Shown here: positions 1-7,095 of the stretch, piece by piece
Layout: every line of letters begins with the position of its first letter
Numbering within the stretch: the first letter of the stretch is position 1
Source: Alkaliphilus metalliredigens QYMF
Lineage (GTDB): Bacteria > Bacillota > Clostridia > Peptostreptococcales > Natronincolaceae
Direction of reading: 5' to 3'
NCBI RefSeq assembly: GCF_000016985.1
Contig: NC_009633.1
Location: 2,523,539 to 2,587,538 of the forward strand
Length of the DNA: 64,000 nucleotides
Position numbers and translations under genes: made by a program
The notes under the pieces: model-generated
Seen by the model: the letters and a program-made list of their open reading frames with translations, nothing else
What the model was told of the DNA's origin: nothing
Database searches by the model: none

Positions 1-232
1 CCCGGAAGAAGAAGCAATGTATTTAGAAAGATATGAACAAGGAGACGAGGAAGCCAGAAATATCTTAGTTGAAAGGAATTTAAGGTTGGTTGCCCATGTT
101 GTCAAAAAGTATAGTAATGTAAATAGAGACGCTGATGATTTGATTTCTATAGGGACAATTGGTTTAATTAAGGCAATTACCACATTCAATCGAGGTAAAG
201 GAACGAGACTAGCAACCTATGCTGCACGGTGT
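1..232 (+). CDS. sigK: RNA polymerase sigma-K factor, 5' portion (interrupted by skin element; start lies before the window)
   Basis: The reading frame enters at base 2 and encodes the N-terminal half of the late mother-cell sigma factor. Region 2 motifs are visible: [12 protein letters not shown] (region 2.1), then [12 protein letters not shown] (regions 2.2-2.3, core binding and -10 melting), then [10 protein letters not shown]. Homology to SigK stops at codon ATA (233). Beyond it the unexcised frame runs on through unrelated codons to a stop at 349, giving a truncated and presumably inactive product. The missing half, in frame, begins at 3880. After excision, the part of the protein inside this window would be about 200 residues. 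The true start and the promoter lie upstream of base 1, so regulation cannot be read here. Identity is well supported by residue pattern; that the split is developmentally repaired is inference from the Bacillus and C. difficile skin precedents. Confidence 0.93.
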
Positions 233-259
233 ATAGAAAAAGCTATGCTCCCAAAGTGC
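231..259 (+). other. Left attachment site of the skin element (attL)
   Basis: The core ATAGAAAA (233-240) is followed inside the element by CTATGCT (243-249) and AAAGTGC (253-259). The same two blocks occur inverted at the right end (3866-3883), so in the excised circle they would form the two arms of a dyad centred on the AA at 239/240. The site overlaps the 3' end of the recombinase gene, whose stop codon is at 259-261. The crossover dinucleotide is inferred from symmetry, not demonstrated. Confidence 0.75.
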
Positions 260-1845
260 TATATGTTCAACAGATGTATATCAAGACTTTCGCCATCCCA
301 TACAATCTTCTCAATAATACCGTTAATAAAATTACGTTTACTTTCATAGAGAGTCCCATCGACTATTTCAGAAAAACCTACAGAGGGCATTTTCAACAAA
401 TCAATATTTAGTAATTGTATTTCCTTGTGATCATTTTCAAGCTCTTGAGAAAGCACTTTGTTTGCTTGTATGAGTCGCTTTATTTCATTCAAAATATAAT
501 CAGATACAAACTCATCATCTGATTTAGATAGCTGTTTCACTAAATTATCGATGGCCTTATGTTTGTTATGGATTTTATTTTGTAGTTCCTTAACTTCTAG
601 TTTCTTCGTATTAATATTCACATTGTACTGATCTAAAGATTTAAGCACATCATTAGCTAACAGTACCTTCAGCTCTTCCATAATTCCTTTATCTACTTTC
701 ATCCCTTGTAGATTAGGACATTTGCATTTTACGCCTCGGGAAATGTTTTTATTGTTACAAACATAGTAATATATCCTTTTACCGGTTTCTTTGCTAACTT
801 GACCATACTTAATCCCCATAAAGGACCCGCAACCAGCACATCGAATCAATCCTGACAGTAGGGCAGTATGAGAAGTTCCTTGTCTAGGGGCTTTGTCTTT
901 GTTTATATGCATCATATGCTGTACCTGGATCCATTCTCTGCCATCTATAATTCCTTTATGTTTACCGATAGCAACAATCCATTCAGACATATCCTTTCGT
1001 TTAACCGACTTCCCTTTTTTCACTAGATTCTTGTTATAGACCATAGCCCCATGTTGTCCAGTCCATTCTGACTTCTCGTTGGCAATTTGGGCTCCATTAG
1101 ATGAAAAATATGCATATAGGGCTCCATCGGTTTGAGCATACACAGGATTGGTTAGGATTGTGCGTAAAGAGTGTTTTTGAAAACACTTTCCTGTTTTAGT
1201 TGTTAGATCATTTTGAATTAAGTAAGTTTCTAATTTACTAAGGGACTTAAATTCTAGATATTTATCGAATAATAATGTAACCAAGGTCAATTCTTCATCA
1301 ATGGGAGAGAGCTTAAACATTTTCTTTTCCTTCATGGCGGTATCCATATAGATAATGGATTCAGATTCAAACCCAGTGGGAGTGTTACCTCCTAACCACC
1401 TACCTGTACGAGCTAACTGTAGCATATTGTCTCTGATGCGCTCAGCGATGGTTTCTCTCTCTAATTGAGCAAAGACAGATGCAATATAAAGCATGGCACG
1501 TCCCATGGGAGTAGCGGTATCAAACTGTTCTTTAACAGATACAAAAGAGATGTTATTGTTTTCCAACATTTCTATAGTTCTTGCAAAGTTAGATATATTT
1601 CTACTGATACGATCCAGTCTATAGCAGATTAAGACATCAAACCTTTTAGCCCGAGCTTCTTTGATTAGCCTTTGAAATTGTGGACGGTCAGTATCTCCAC
1701 CAGAAAATCCTTCATCTTCATATACATTAATCTCAGCTTTTTCAAAGTGTTTCTCGATGTATTCCCTACAAATCGTTATTTGATTTTCAACTGATTCTCC
1801 TTGTCCGGTGAATTTAGATTTTCTCGAGTATATTGCTATATTCAT
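259..1845 (-). CDS. spoIVCA: Large serine recombinase, SpoIVCA-like sigK-element excisionase
   Basis: 528 residues, the normal size for a large serine recombinase. The resolvase domain starts at the N-terminus with AIYSRKS (catalytic Ser10 and Arg8), followed by [13 protein letters not shown], then CYRLDRISR, and [17 protein letters not shown] leading into the long helix. The central recombinase domain contains NPVYAQ. A zinc ribbon (CAGCG near residue 337 and a second Cys pair, CKCPN, near 375) is followed by a coiled-coil-rich tail. It is transcribed towards sigK and its stop codon overlaps the left attachment arm. The gene shows no frameshift, unlike the polymerase gene in the same element, suggesting selection for function. 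It probably excises the element in the mother cell; this is inferred from position and family. It is preceded by a good ribosome-binding site (AGGGGG). Confidence 0.93.
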   Translation of the reverse strand: MNIAIYSRKSKFTGQGESVENQITICREYIEKHFEKAEINVYEDEGFSGGDTDRPQFQRLIKEARAKRFDVLICYRLDRISRNISNFARTIEMLENNNISFVSVKEQFDTATPMGRAMLYIASVFAQLERETIAERIRDNMLQLARTGRWLGGNTPTGFESESIIYMDTAMKEKKMFKLSPIDEELTLVTLLFDKYLEFKSLSKLETYLIQNDLTTKTGKCFQKHSLRTILTNPVYAQTDGALYAYFSSNGAQIANEKSEWTGQHGAMVYNKNLVKKGKSVKRKDMSEWIVAIGKHKGIIDGREWIQVQHMMHINKDKAPRQGTSHTALLSGLIRCAGCGSFMGIKYGQVSKETGKRIYYYVCNNKNISRGVKCKCPNLQGMKVDKGIMEELKVLLANDVLKSLDQYNVNINTKKLEVKELQNKIHNKHKAIDNLVKQLSKSDDEFVSDYILNEIKRLIQANKVLSQELENDHKEIQLLNIDLLKMPSVGFSEIVDGTLYESKRNFINGIIEKIVWDGESLDIHLLNI

Positions 1846-1994
1846 AATAAATTGCCCCCTATATGTGAATCACTACCGTTCTAAGGTAAATGAGCTATAT
1901 TATTAAATCATTATATTATATTAAACAAGACAGAGATTTAAAACAAAGAGACAAGATCTATTATAATAATCTGCATGAGGAGGTATTCCGTATT

Positions 1995-2234
1995 ATGATC
2001 AAATCAATTAATGAGCATGATAATGTAAGTATTGTGATTGGAATTTTTTCAATACTGGTGGGCGTTTTATTTCCACTTGTGGGGACAACAGTGGGTATAG
2101 TTGGATTACTCGTTGCAATTAAGGGGGGTTCAATTCTTAATAAAAAGAAAAGGAAAATTGGGATCATATTGAACTTATTAGGGATTAGTACAATTCTTTT
2201 AGTGGTATTCTCTTTGAATCTACAGTTTTTATAG
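1995..2234 (+). CDS. Small two-segment membrane protein of unknown function (skin cargo)
   Basis: 79 residues from ATG 1995, chosen because GAGGAGG lies at 1977-1983; an upstream in-frame start (1890) has no comparable ribosome-binding site. One long or two short hydrophobic stretches fill residues 11-42, a basic KKKRK turn lies at 50-54, and another hydrophobic segment runs from 56 to the end. I do not recognise the family. It lies divergently from the recombinase inside the skin element and has no visible partner. It could be a small phage-derived membrane protein; nothing in the sequence fixes a role. Confidence 0.6.
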   Translation: MIKSINEHDNVSIVIGIFSILVGVLFPLVGTTVGIVGLLVAIKGGSILNKKKRKIGIILNLLGISTILLVVFSLNLQFL

Positions 2235-2577
2235 GTAAAATGAATAGATACATAATTTTTAATATCAGAGGAAGAACAAATACTAGAAGAGATTAAAAAA
2301 CAGAGCAGATACCTACTGGAGAAATATATCTTAGTAGGCATCTGCTTATTCACATGCAATTTACATTAAGAATAAACCATTTTTGAAAGGATTAATATAT
2401 AGGAACTAGTCCTTTATGCTATCTATCTCATTTTGGATATTTTGTAGTCGACGTAGCATTTCTGGTGCAAGATAAACGATAGAAGTCGAAAAATAATGAT
2501 AAGGGAAAGTGAAAAGAGATTTTATTGTGAATAGTACAATCTATGACTTCCATATGTTTTATTGCGGGGGTGGTGGA
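2235..2577. other. Non-coding stretch inside the skin element
   Basis: About 340 bp without a convincing gene. It holds a hairpin with 14-nt arms and one mismatch (AGCAGATACCTACT at 2304-2317 against 2333-2346), which may end transcription of the small membrane-protein gene although the following T-run is poor. A short open stretch around 2266-2368, rich in E, K and I, has no start codon or ribosome-binding site and may be a gene fragment. Nothing else was recognised. Confidence 0.5.
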
Positions 2578-2757
2578 ATGAATATTAGAACATTGTACAA
2601 AGGTGTTTTATATAAAAACCTAAGTAAAGTAGAAAAGGATTACTTAAGGAAAAAAGTAACAGATAAATGTGAGAAGATTATTTCTCAAGAAGTAATCCGC
2701 ATGATCGAGGAAGGAAAGTCAATGGAAGAGATTAAGCATTTTTTAAAAATTAACTAA
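2578..2757 (+). CDS. Small charged hypothetical protein (skin cargo)
   Basis: 59 residues from ATG 2578, preceded by GGGGGTGG; an earlier in-frame ATG at 2509 is possible but poorly supported. The product is basic and predicted helical, with EEGKSMEEIKHFLK at the C-terminus, and carries no cysteine pairs, signal peptide or membrane segment. The family is not recognised. The C-terminal helix-loop pattern resembles short DNA-binding or anti-sigma-like proteins, but that is only a resemblance. Confidence 0.5.
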   Translation: MNIRTLYKGVLYKNLSKVEKDYLRKKVTDKCEKIISQEVIRMIEEGKSMEEIKHFLKIN

Positions 2758-2844
2758 TTAAAGGTTGAGTTAAAAGCCTAGGATTACTGATGATTATCCT
2801 AGGAAGTATATTTTGGGGGTAGACAGGATTTTCTTTTATCAGTA

Positions 2845-3057
2845 CTACCAAGGGATTTTGTCCCATTGGTCACCACTTAATATGGGTAATATTTTGTTTT
2901 TTAGCGATTCAGGCACATCTTTTAATTGTACATTGTCTATTTTACTGATAATGGAAGAATCTAGTTTCAATTGTGTAGCTAACATTTTAGCTGTGAGTCC
3001 TTTGTTTTTTCTAAGCTCTTTGACTGTTTTATTTTTATTTCTCAACATAAAAAACAT
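2845..3057 (-). CDS. Small helix-turn-helix protein (XRE-like)
   Basis: 70 residues, with ribosome-binding site GAGGTGAT just upstream of ATG 3057. Residues 12-42 read as a helix-turn-helix: TVKELRKNKGLTAKMLATQL then DSSIISKIDN, followed by a short tail. It is transcribed away from the polymerase IV-like remnant, with a 205-bp shared upstream region that contains a perfect SOS-type box. This layout suggests a local regulator of the polymerase gene or of the element. No other domain is present, and the target is unknown. Confidence 0.62.
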   Translation of the reverse strand: MFFMLRNKNKTVKELRKNKGLTAKMLATQLKLDSSIISKIDNVQLKDVPESLKNKILPILSGDQWDKIPW

Positions 3058-3213
3058 GTGATCACCTCATTTGAATTTACTATTATAATTCAATATTGAT
3101 TTAAATAAATCCTTCTTGATTAGATAATATGATAATACAAAAAGGCTAAAAAAATATTAAATAGCTATATTGGGACATTGTGAGTAGAAGTCTTATTTTT
3201 GGTTCTTTACACA

Positions 3214-3225
3214 GAACTTATGTTC
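3214..3225. promoter_or_regulatory. LexA (SOS) box upstream of the polymerase IV-like remnant
   Basis: GAACTTATGTTC is a perfect 12-bp match to the Gram-positive GAAC-N4-GTTC operator. It is centred about 40 bp before the ATG at 3263. The same window contains lexA with a second box (52761-52774), so a cognate repressor is present. The polymerase gene it would control is broken, so the site is probably a relic. Confidence 0.75.
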
Positions 3226-3262
3226 GGGTAAAATAAGGATATACGAGGTGAGGTGTCATTTT

Positions 3263-3719
3263 ATGAAAGAGAGGATTATTTTTCATATTGATGTAAATTC
3301 AGCATATTTATCATGGGAAGCTGCCTATAGATTACAAAAAGGCGAAACACTGGATCTGAGAGAGGTTCCTTCATGAGTTTCAAAAGTATTCCCATCAAAG
3401 AAAGCTTTTAACTGCCATGGATTGTACCAATACATTATATGAAATTTCTAAGGAACTCTTTAATGAGTGCTGGAAGGGTGAACCCATACGGCATTTAGGG
3501 ATCCGCCTTGGGGAATTATCTTCAAATAAAAGTAGTCAACAGTCTTTTTTTGAAGTGAATGATGAAAAAAGTAGAGAATTAGACCGTGCTATTGATAATA
3601 TCAGATTAAAATATGGTTCTCGATCTATTATAAGGGCAAAGTTTATCAACTCAGAAATCAAACCTTTAATCGGTGGAGTAGGTCAGGATGATTATCCCAT
3701 GATGTCCAGTTTATTATAG
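3263..3719 (+). pseudogene. Y-family DNA polymerase (DinB/UmuC-like), internally deleted
   Basis: The N-terminus is typical: from ATG 3263, IIFHIDVNSAYLSWEAAYRL contains the metal-binding Asp of the palm, and the frame stops at 3374-3376 after LDLREVPS. A second frame, shifted by one base, carries the C-terminal little-finger region from about 3378 to 3719, with YSHQRKLLTAMDCTNTLYE and GEPIRHLGIRL, ending GGVGQDDYPMMSSLL. About 250 central residues, including the catalytic DE pair and the thumb, are missing, so the product cannot be a polymerase. The SOS box upstream shows it was once a damage-inducible translesion polymerase. Its decay contrasts with the intact recombinase at the other end of the element. 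Confidence 0.85.
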
Positions 3720-3808
3720 AAACACGACAAATAGCATTAAGTAAAATTGAATAATAGATTGACGGATAGAGTATAGGGGATACCTGATGGGGATCGGGAG
3801 TGTAGACC

Positions 3809-3860
3809 CATATTATTTCCTATGTTAATATATATAATATGAAGTATAGGAAATAATATG
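3809..3860. repeat. Inverted repeat just inside attR
   Basis: Perfect 15-bp arms, CATATTATTTCCTAT at 3809-3823 and its complement at 3846-3860, separated by 22 AT-rich bases. The right arm ends 5 bp before the inner attachment arm at 3866. It could be a terminator for the old polymerase gene, although no T-run follows. It could also be a binding site for an accessory protein controlling excision. Both roles are conjecture. Confidence 0.6.
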
Positions 3861-3865
3861 AAGTT

Positions 3866-3899
3866 GCACTTTCGTAAGCATAGAAAATGAAATACTAAT
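3866..3899 (+). other. Right attachment site of the skin element (attR)
   Basis: Inside the element lie GCACTTT (3866-3872) and AGCATAG (3877-3883), inverted copies of the left-arm blocks. The shared core ATAGAAAA is at 3880-3887 and sigK sequence follows. On the sigK side a weaker dyad (GTAT at 231-234 with ATAC at 3892-3895 after joining) centres on the same base step. This is the arrangement expected for an attP-type pair of arms and an attB-type pair of flanks for a large serine recombinase. Confidence 0.72.
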
Positions 3900-4251
3900 G
3901 ACAATCCGTTCGAATAAAAAAACAAAGGCAGAGGTTTCACTACAGGATCCGATTGGTGTTGATAAGGAAGGCAATGAAATATCACTGCTCGATATACTAG
4001 GCACTGAGTCTGATGGTGTTGTAGATGAAGTGGAATTAAAGATTCAAATTAGAAAACTATATCAGAAAATGTCTAAAGTTTTAAAAAGCAGAGAAAAAAT
4101 GGTGATAGAATTAAGATATGGAATTGCTGGTTGTGGTAGCAAAACCCAACGTGAAATTGCCAAAATGTTAGGGATTTCACGGTCATATGTGTCGCGGATA
4201 GAAAAGAGGGCTATTAATAAGTTGCATAAAGCCTTTGAGAGTAATGATTAG
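3880..4251 (+). CDS. sigK: RNA polymerase sigma-K factor, 3' portion
   Basis: In the frame that follows from joining 232 to 3880, this segment encodes 123 residues beginning I-E-N-E-I-L. It carries the region 3 segment VSLQDPIGVDKEGNEISLLD and region 4 with the -35-recognition helix-turn-helix TQREIAKMLGISRSYVSRIE. An ATG at 3898 could start a fragment in the unexcised chromosome, but no good ribosome-binding site precedes it, so the segment is probably silent until excision. A weak hairpin follows the stop. Length and motifs agree with full SigK once the halves are joined. Confidence 0.93.
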   Translation: MENEILMTIRSNKKTKAEVSLQDPIGVDKEGNEISLLDILGTESDGVVDEVELKIQIRKLYQKMSKVLKSREKMVIELRYGIAGCGSKTQREIAKMLGISRSYVSRIEKRAINKLHKAFESND

Positions 4252-4613
4252 TAGCGTAGAGTAGTTAAAGAATCCTTTCATAAATCCCTCTTTAAATGAT
4301 AGGGGGATTTTAAAATACCTAAAGACACTGATGCAAATAAGAAGATATTGAAAAGTAGCGAAAAAGCGTTGTTAAGGGTCGAATAAAAGATGAAAATATA
4401 TTATCGTGTAAGAACCATGATGTAATTCGCGGTAAATGTTGAAATGATACTATTTCCAAGGGAATAATTAATTAAAAATATTAATCATAAGAGATGTTAT
4501 CATAGTTGATAAGTTGTTATCTATAAATTTAATATAGATAATAATCCTTTTTTATCTGATCTTACTATTAAGCCTATGATATAATATAATACATTCAGGA
4601 AGGAAGGAGAATT
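4252..4613. other. Intergenic region after sigK
   Basis: About 360 bp with no gene recognised. A hairpin (AAATCCCTC at 4282-4290 pairing with 4302-4310, one G-U pair) is the likely sigK terminator, with a weak T-run. A second hairpin has arms TTATCTATA (4517-4525) and 4533-4541. TATAAT at 4580-4585 may be the -10 of the next gene, but I do not see a convincing -35. Confidence 0.5.
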
Positions 4614-5051
4614 ATGGTAAAAAACAAAACAGTTAAAGGGTTCAGAGCATGCAAAAAGTGTAAATCCCCTGTACAGGAAAGTGCACTTTACGATTATTGT
4701 GACAATTGCTATCAAAAAATAGAAGAGGTATTCGATAAAATTAGAGCGTATTTAATAGAATACCCTGGAGCAACAGGGTTTGAGATGGAGCAACGATTAG
4801 GGATACCTATTCATGTCATCAACAATTTCGTTAATGATGGAAGGCTAGAGGAAATACCTAATGAATATTTACATGTTGATTGTCAACGGTGTGGGTGTCT
4901 ATTGCTTTCTGCCCACCACAAGTATTGCCCTAAATGTGAAATTGATGTAATTAGGGAACTGAATCAAGCAAAAGACAGCTTTAAAATCGTACCACCAAAT
5001 AATACATTACAAGGGAAAATGAGATTCCGTAAATATGCTAGGGAAGAATAA
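4614..5051 (+). CDS. YvyF-like zinc-ribbon regulatory protein
   Basis: 145 residues, preceded by GGAAGGAAGGAG. The N-terminal third has ACKKC near residue 12 and YCDNC near 32, followed by a helical segment ending NNFVNDGRLEE. This is the arrangement of the YvyF/TIGR03826 flagellar-region proteins, in which a zinc ribbon is followed by a winged-helix-like region. A second pair of motifs, CQRC and CPKC (about residues 87-105), forms another zinc ribbon. No flagellar genes are nearby, so a flagellar role is not supported by context. A regulatory or adaptor role is likely. Confidence 0.7.
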   Translation: MVKNKTVKGFRACKKCKSPVQESALYDYCDNCYQKIEEVFDKIRAYLIEYPGATGFEMEQRLGIPIHVINNFVNDGRLEEIPNEYLHVDCQRCGCLLLSAHHKYCPKCEIDVIRELNQAKDSFKIVPPNNTLQGKMRFRKYAREE

Positions 5052-5159
5052 TAATAGGTAATTTTGTTTTTTGTAGATAAATTTCATGTGAGTGGAAATA
5101 TTAAATAATAGAAATTAAAACATAAGATAAAGAAAGAATATATAAGAGGTGAAGTAGAG

Positions 5160-5663
5160 ATGAAATTACTAACTCCTGATTTATATGCAGAATCTATATT
5201 AGAGATAGATTTAAATAAATTAAAGGAACGAAATATTAAAGGACTTATTATTGATATTGATAATACCTTAGTTGCTTGGGATATTAAATATGCAAGTGAA
5301 AGAACAAAGGAATGGTTGATGAACTTAGAGAAGGAAGGTTTTAAGGTTTGTTTAGTATCAAATAATACTGAAGACAGAGTTGTTACCTTTAATGAACATC
5401 TCAAATTACCAGCCATTCATAGGGCAACTAAACCTCGAAGAGGTGCCTTTAGGAAGGCAATGCAAATGATGGGAACAGATATACAAAATACTGCTATTAT
5501 TGGTGATCAAATCTTTACAGATGTATTAGGTGGCAATCGAATGGGTATTGCAACTGTTTTAGTTGTGCCTATTGAAAGTAAAGAGTTTTGGTGGACTACA
5601 TGTGTAAGAAAGGTCGAAAGACATGTCCTAAGGATTGTACTGAAAGATCATAGGGATGATTAA
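5160..5663 (+). CDS. yqeG: YqeG family HAD IIIA-type phosphatase
   Basis: 167 residues, the usual length of YqeG. The HAD motif I DIDNTL is at residues 32-37 with the nucleophile and acid aspartates, motif II is VSNNT, and motif III is IGDQIFTDVLGG. Start ATG 5160 follows GAGGTGAAG. In Bacillus yqeG precedes the GTPase yqeH and shikimate dehydrogenase aroE. Here neither follows, although an aroQ remnant lies 3 kb downstream. The substrate is unknown; related mitochondrial proteins dephosphorylate phosphatidylglycerol phosphate. Confidence 0.9.
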   Translation: MKLLTPDLYAESILEIDLNKLKERNIKGLIIDIDNTLVAWDIKYASERTKEWLMNLEKEGFKVCLVSNNTEDRVVTFNEHLKLPAIHRATKPRRGAFRKAMQMMGTDIQNTAIIGDQIFTDVLGGNRMGIATVLVVPIESKEFWWTTCVRKVERHVLRIVLKDHRDD

Positions 5664-5726
5664 AAAATAAATAGAACCTGATGTATGGGCAAAACCATGT
5701 CTCAAATTATTTTCATATTCAAAAAT

Positions 5727-5788
5727 AATATAAAAACACAAAGAAAGTACAGTATCTTATGGGCGTACTGGCTTTGTGTTTTTATATT
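5727..5788. terminator. Long hairpin terminator after yqeG
   Basis: Perfect 17-bp arms (5727-5743 and 5772-5788, including AACACAAAG) enclose a second small stem, AGTAC (5746-5750) with GTACT (5765-5769). The 3' arm ends in a T-rich stretch. It lies 64 bp after the yqeG stop and could work in either direction. Confidence 0.65.
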
Positions 5789-5943
5789 GAAGAGTTGTGA
5801 AAGGTATAAATATAATATTTTAGTGAAAAAATAGAAAATTGTAGCAGGAAATGACGAAAAGAGATAGAATACATAAAAAAACAGGACAGTAGTTCTATCT
5901 AGTTTCGCTATTTTGAGACAGATACATACAATGGAGTAACCGA

Positions 5944-5977
5944 CTAATAATATTTGTGATATTATTAGCTTTTTTTG
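5944..5977 (+). terminator. Intrinsic terminator in the leader of the pilin cluster
   Basis: CTAATAATAT (5944-5953), loop TTGTG, complementary arm 5959-5968, then CTTTTTTT. This is a classic Rho-independent terminator on the + strand, about 140 bp before the first small ORF of the pilin cluster. Either it ends an unseen short transcript or it is an attenuator. Confidence 0.7.
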
Positions 5978-6116
5978 TTGGTCATATATTAAATTTTCAA
6001 AAAAATAAAAAAAGAGGTATGTCATTTGCTGAAAGAAGTCATATAAAGGGAGTGCAGATGATTATGATGCTAAAATTTCAATTATATCTATTAAAACAAA
6101 GTAAGTAGGTGAAACA

Positions 6117-6188
6117 ATGAGGGACTATAACTTTTTTGAATCCTATGATAAACAGTTACAATTATTTGAGGGTTTGGGATCTTACTAA
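6117..6188 (+). pseudogene. Short ORF resembling the N-terminus of a PilN-like pilus assembly protein
   Basis: 23 codons from ATG 6117, with ribosome-binding site TAGGTGAAACA, reading MRDYNFFESYDKQLQLFEGL and then stopping. Clostridial PilN-type proteins often open with a similar D-x-N-F-F-x-x-Y stretch. The ORF ends 13 bp before the first prepilin gene. I read it as the leftover start of a deleted pilus assembly gene, but the match is too short for certainty; it could be a leader peptide. Confidence 0.3.
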
Positions 6189-6201
6189 AGGAGTCCATTA
6201 T

Positions 6202-6636
6202 ATGAATAATAATGAAAAGGGATTCACATTGATAGAAATTATAATTACGCTATCCATTATTGCGATTATGGGAGCAATGGCATTCCCAAGTTATAGAGGT
6301 TTTTATAATGAAATTGCATTAAAGACTACGGCTCAGGAGATAGAGAGTGCCCTCCACCTAGCCCAACAGCGAAGCATAGATGAATCAAGAGAATTTTGTG
6401 TTGAATTAATTGGAAATGAAATAAGAGTTAGGGAATATGTATTTGGAGGTAAAGTTGTATTTCTTCAAGAGATGTCTCCGAAGATTAAAGTTTCAACAGA
6501 GTCCCTGAGTCGAATTAGTTATACTCGGGATGGCGTAAGTAGGTATGGTGCCTTTGTCATTACTAATGGAAAGAATAAGGCGAAAGTTGATACCTTAATT
6601 GGGACGGGAAGGGTCAGAATTTCTTATTTTAAATAA
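6202..6636 (+). CDS. Type IV prepilin-like protein (GspH/FimT type)
   Basis: 144 residues from ATG 6202, chosen for the ribosome-binding site AAAGGAG and because it gives a standard class III leader: MNNNEKG, then FTLIEIIITLSIIAIMGAMAFP. Prepilin peptidase should cut after Gly7, leaving Phe1 and Glu5. The rest is a soluble pseudopilin-like domain with an ALHLAQQRSIDESRE segment typical of GspH/FimT. It heads a four-gene minor pilin set. No PilB, PilC, PilT or prepilin peptidase gene is seen in the window. Confidence 0.85.
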   Translation: MNNNEKGFTLIEIIITLSIIAIMGAMAFPSYRGFYNEIALKTTAQEIESALHLAQQRSIDESREFCVELIGNEIRVREYVFGGKVVFLQEMSPKIKVSTESLSRISYTRDGVSRYGAFVITNGKNKAKVDTLIGTGRVRISYFK

Positions 6637-6652
6637 TAGGGAGGGTGGCAAA

Positions 6653-7036
6653 GTGAAAAATAATGGGTTTACCTTTGTGGAGGTATTGATAGCACTTATG
6701 ATATTAACAATTGCAATAGCACCTGGAATGAGAATGTTTACCCATGCTATGAAAGTCAGTGAGCTGAGTCAACATACTTACAGGAGTCATAAACAAATGC
6801 AGGAAGTGATGGAGACTATAAAAGCGTTAAAGTCTGTGGAAAATGAATTAACCCTTCAACTAGATGAAGCAGTGAAAATTCAACTAAAAAATGTAGATGC
6901 AATTTATGACTTCTATCAAGTGGATTTATACATAGAAGGCAAAGACAATCAATATTTATCTAGTTATTTGTTGGGAGAAACCGCCTACTCTTTATTGAAT
7001 AAAAGATATCAAGAGTTACCTGTTACCCTAAATTGA
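6653..7036 (+). CDS. Type IV prepilin-like protein (PilV type)
   Basis: 127 residues from GTG 6653, with GGGAGGGTGG just upstream. The leader is very short (VKNNG), followed by FTFVEVLIALMILTIAIAPG, so cleavage is expected after Gly5 with Glu5 of the mature pilin conserved. The C-terminal part is short and has no recognisable adhesin domain. It lies 16 bp after the previous gene and is surely co-transcribed. Confidence 0.82.
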   Translation: MKNNGFTFVEVLIALMILTIAIAPGMRMFTHAMKVSELSQHTYRSHKQMQEVMETIKALKSVENELTLQLDEAVKIQLKNVDAIYDFYQVDLYIEGKDNQYLSSYLLGETAYSLLNKRYQELPVTLN

Positions 7037-7095
7037 GAAAGCGTAAGGAGTGGTAATGATCATAATGGTTGATGAGTACCTAGGAGGTAGGTGAA

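Larger units (their letters stand above)
233..3879. mobile_element. Miniature skin-like (sigK intervening) element
   Basis: A 3,647-bp insertion splits sigK in the codons for C-I-E. The same 8 bases, ATAGAAAA, occur at both junctions (233-240 and 3880-3887), and joining 232 to 3880 restores C-I-E-N-E-I-L in frame, as in intact SigK proteins. A large serine recombinase gene sits just inside the left end, converging on sigK. Other content is sparse: two small orphan ORFs, an HTH ORF, and a decayed Y-family polymerase with an SOS box. The skin elements of B. subtilis (about 48 kb) and C. difficile (about 15 kb) occupy equivalent places in sigK but are much larger. No phage structural genes are seen. 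It is interpreted as a prophage remnant reduced almost to its recombination module. Confidence 0.92.
5664..6116. other. Intergenic region before the pilin cluster
   Basis: About 450 bp with the 5727-5788 hairpin and a second terminator at 5944-5977. Between them is an AT-rich stretch whose segments AGATAGAA (about 5860) and TTCTATCT (about 5893) can pair. A 29-codon open frame at 6019-6108 (MSFAERSHIKG..., no good ribosome-binding site) is not recognised. The position before pilin genes made me look for a cyclic-di-GMP riboswitch; the conserved type I bases were not found. Confidence 0.4.

Noticed and set aside
233-349. Treating the open frame to 349 as a real C-terminus of a short sigma factor.
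   Set aside because: SigK similarity stops exactly at the repeated core ATAGAAAA, and the missing half is present in frame at 3880.
1961-2359. A 132-codon minus-strand frame opposite the small membrane protein gene.
   Set aside because: It is rich in Ser, Thr and Pro in a mirror-image pattern, has no ribosome-binding site, and overlaps a better supported plus-strand gene.
5664-6201. A cyclic-di-GMP riboswitch before the pilin genes.
   Set aside because: The conserved type I bases and receptor helix were not found; only hairpins and terminators are supported.
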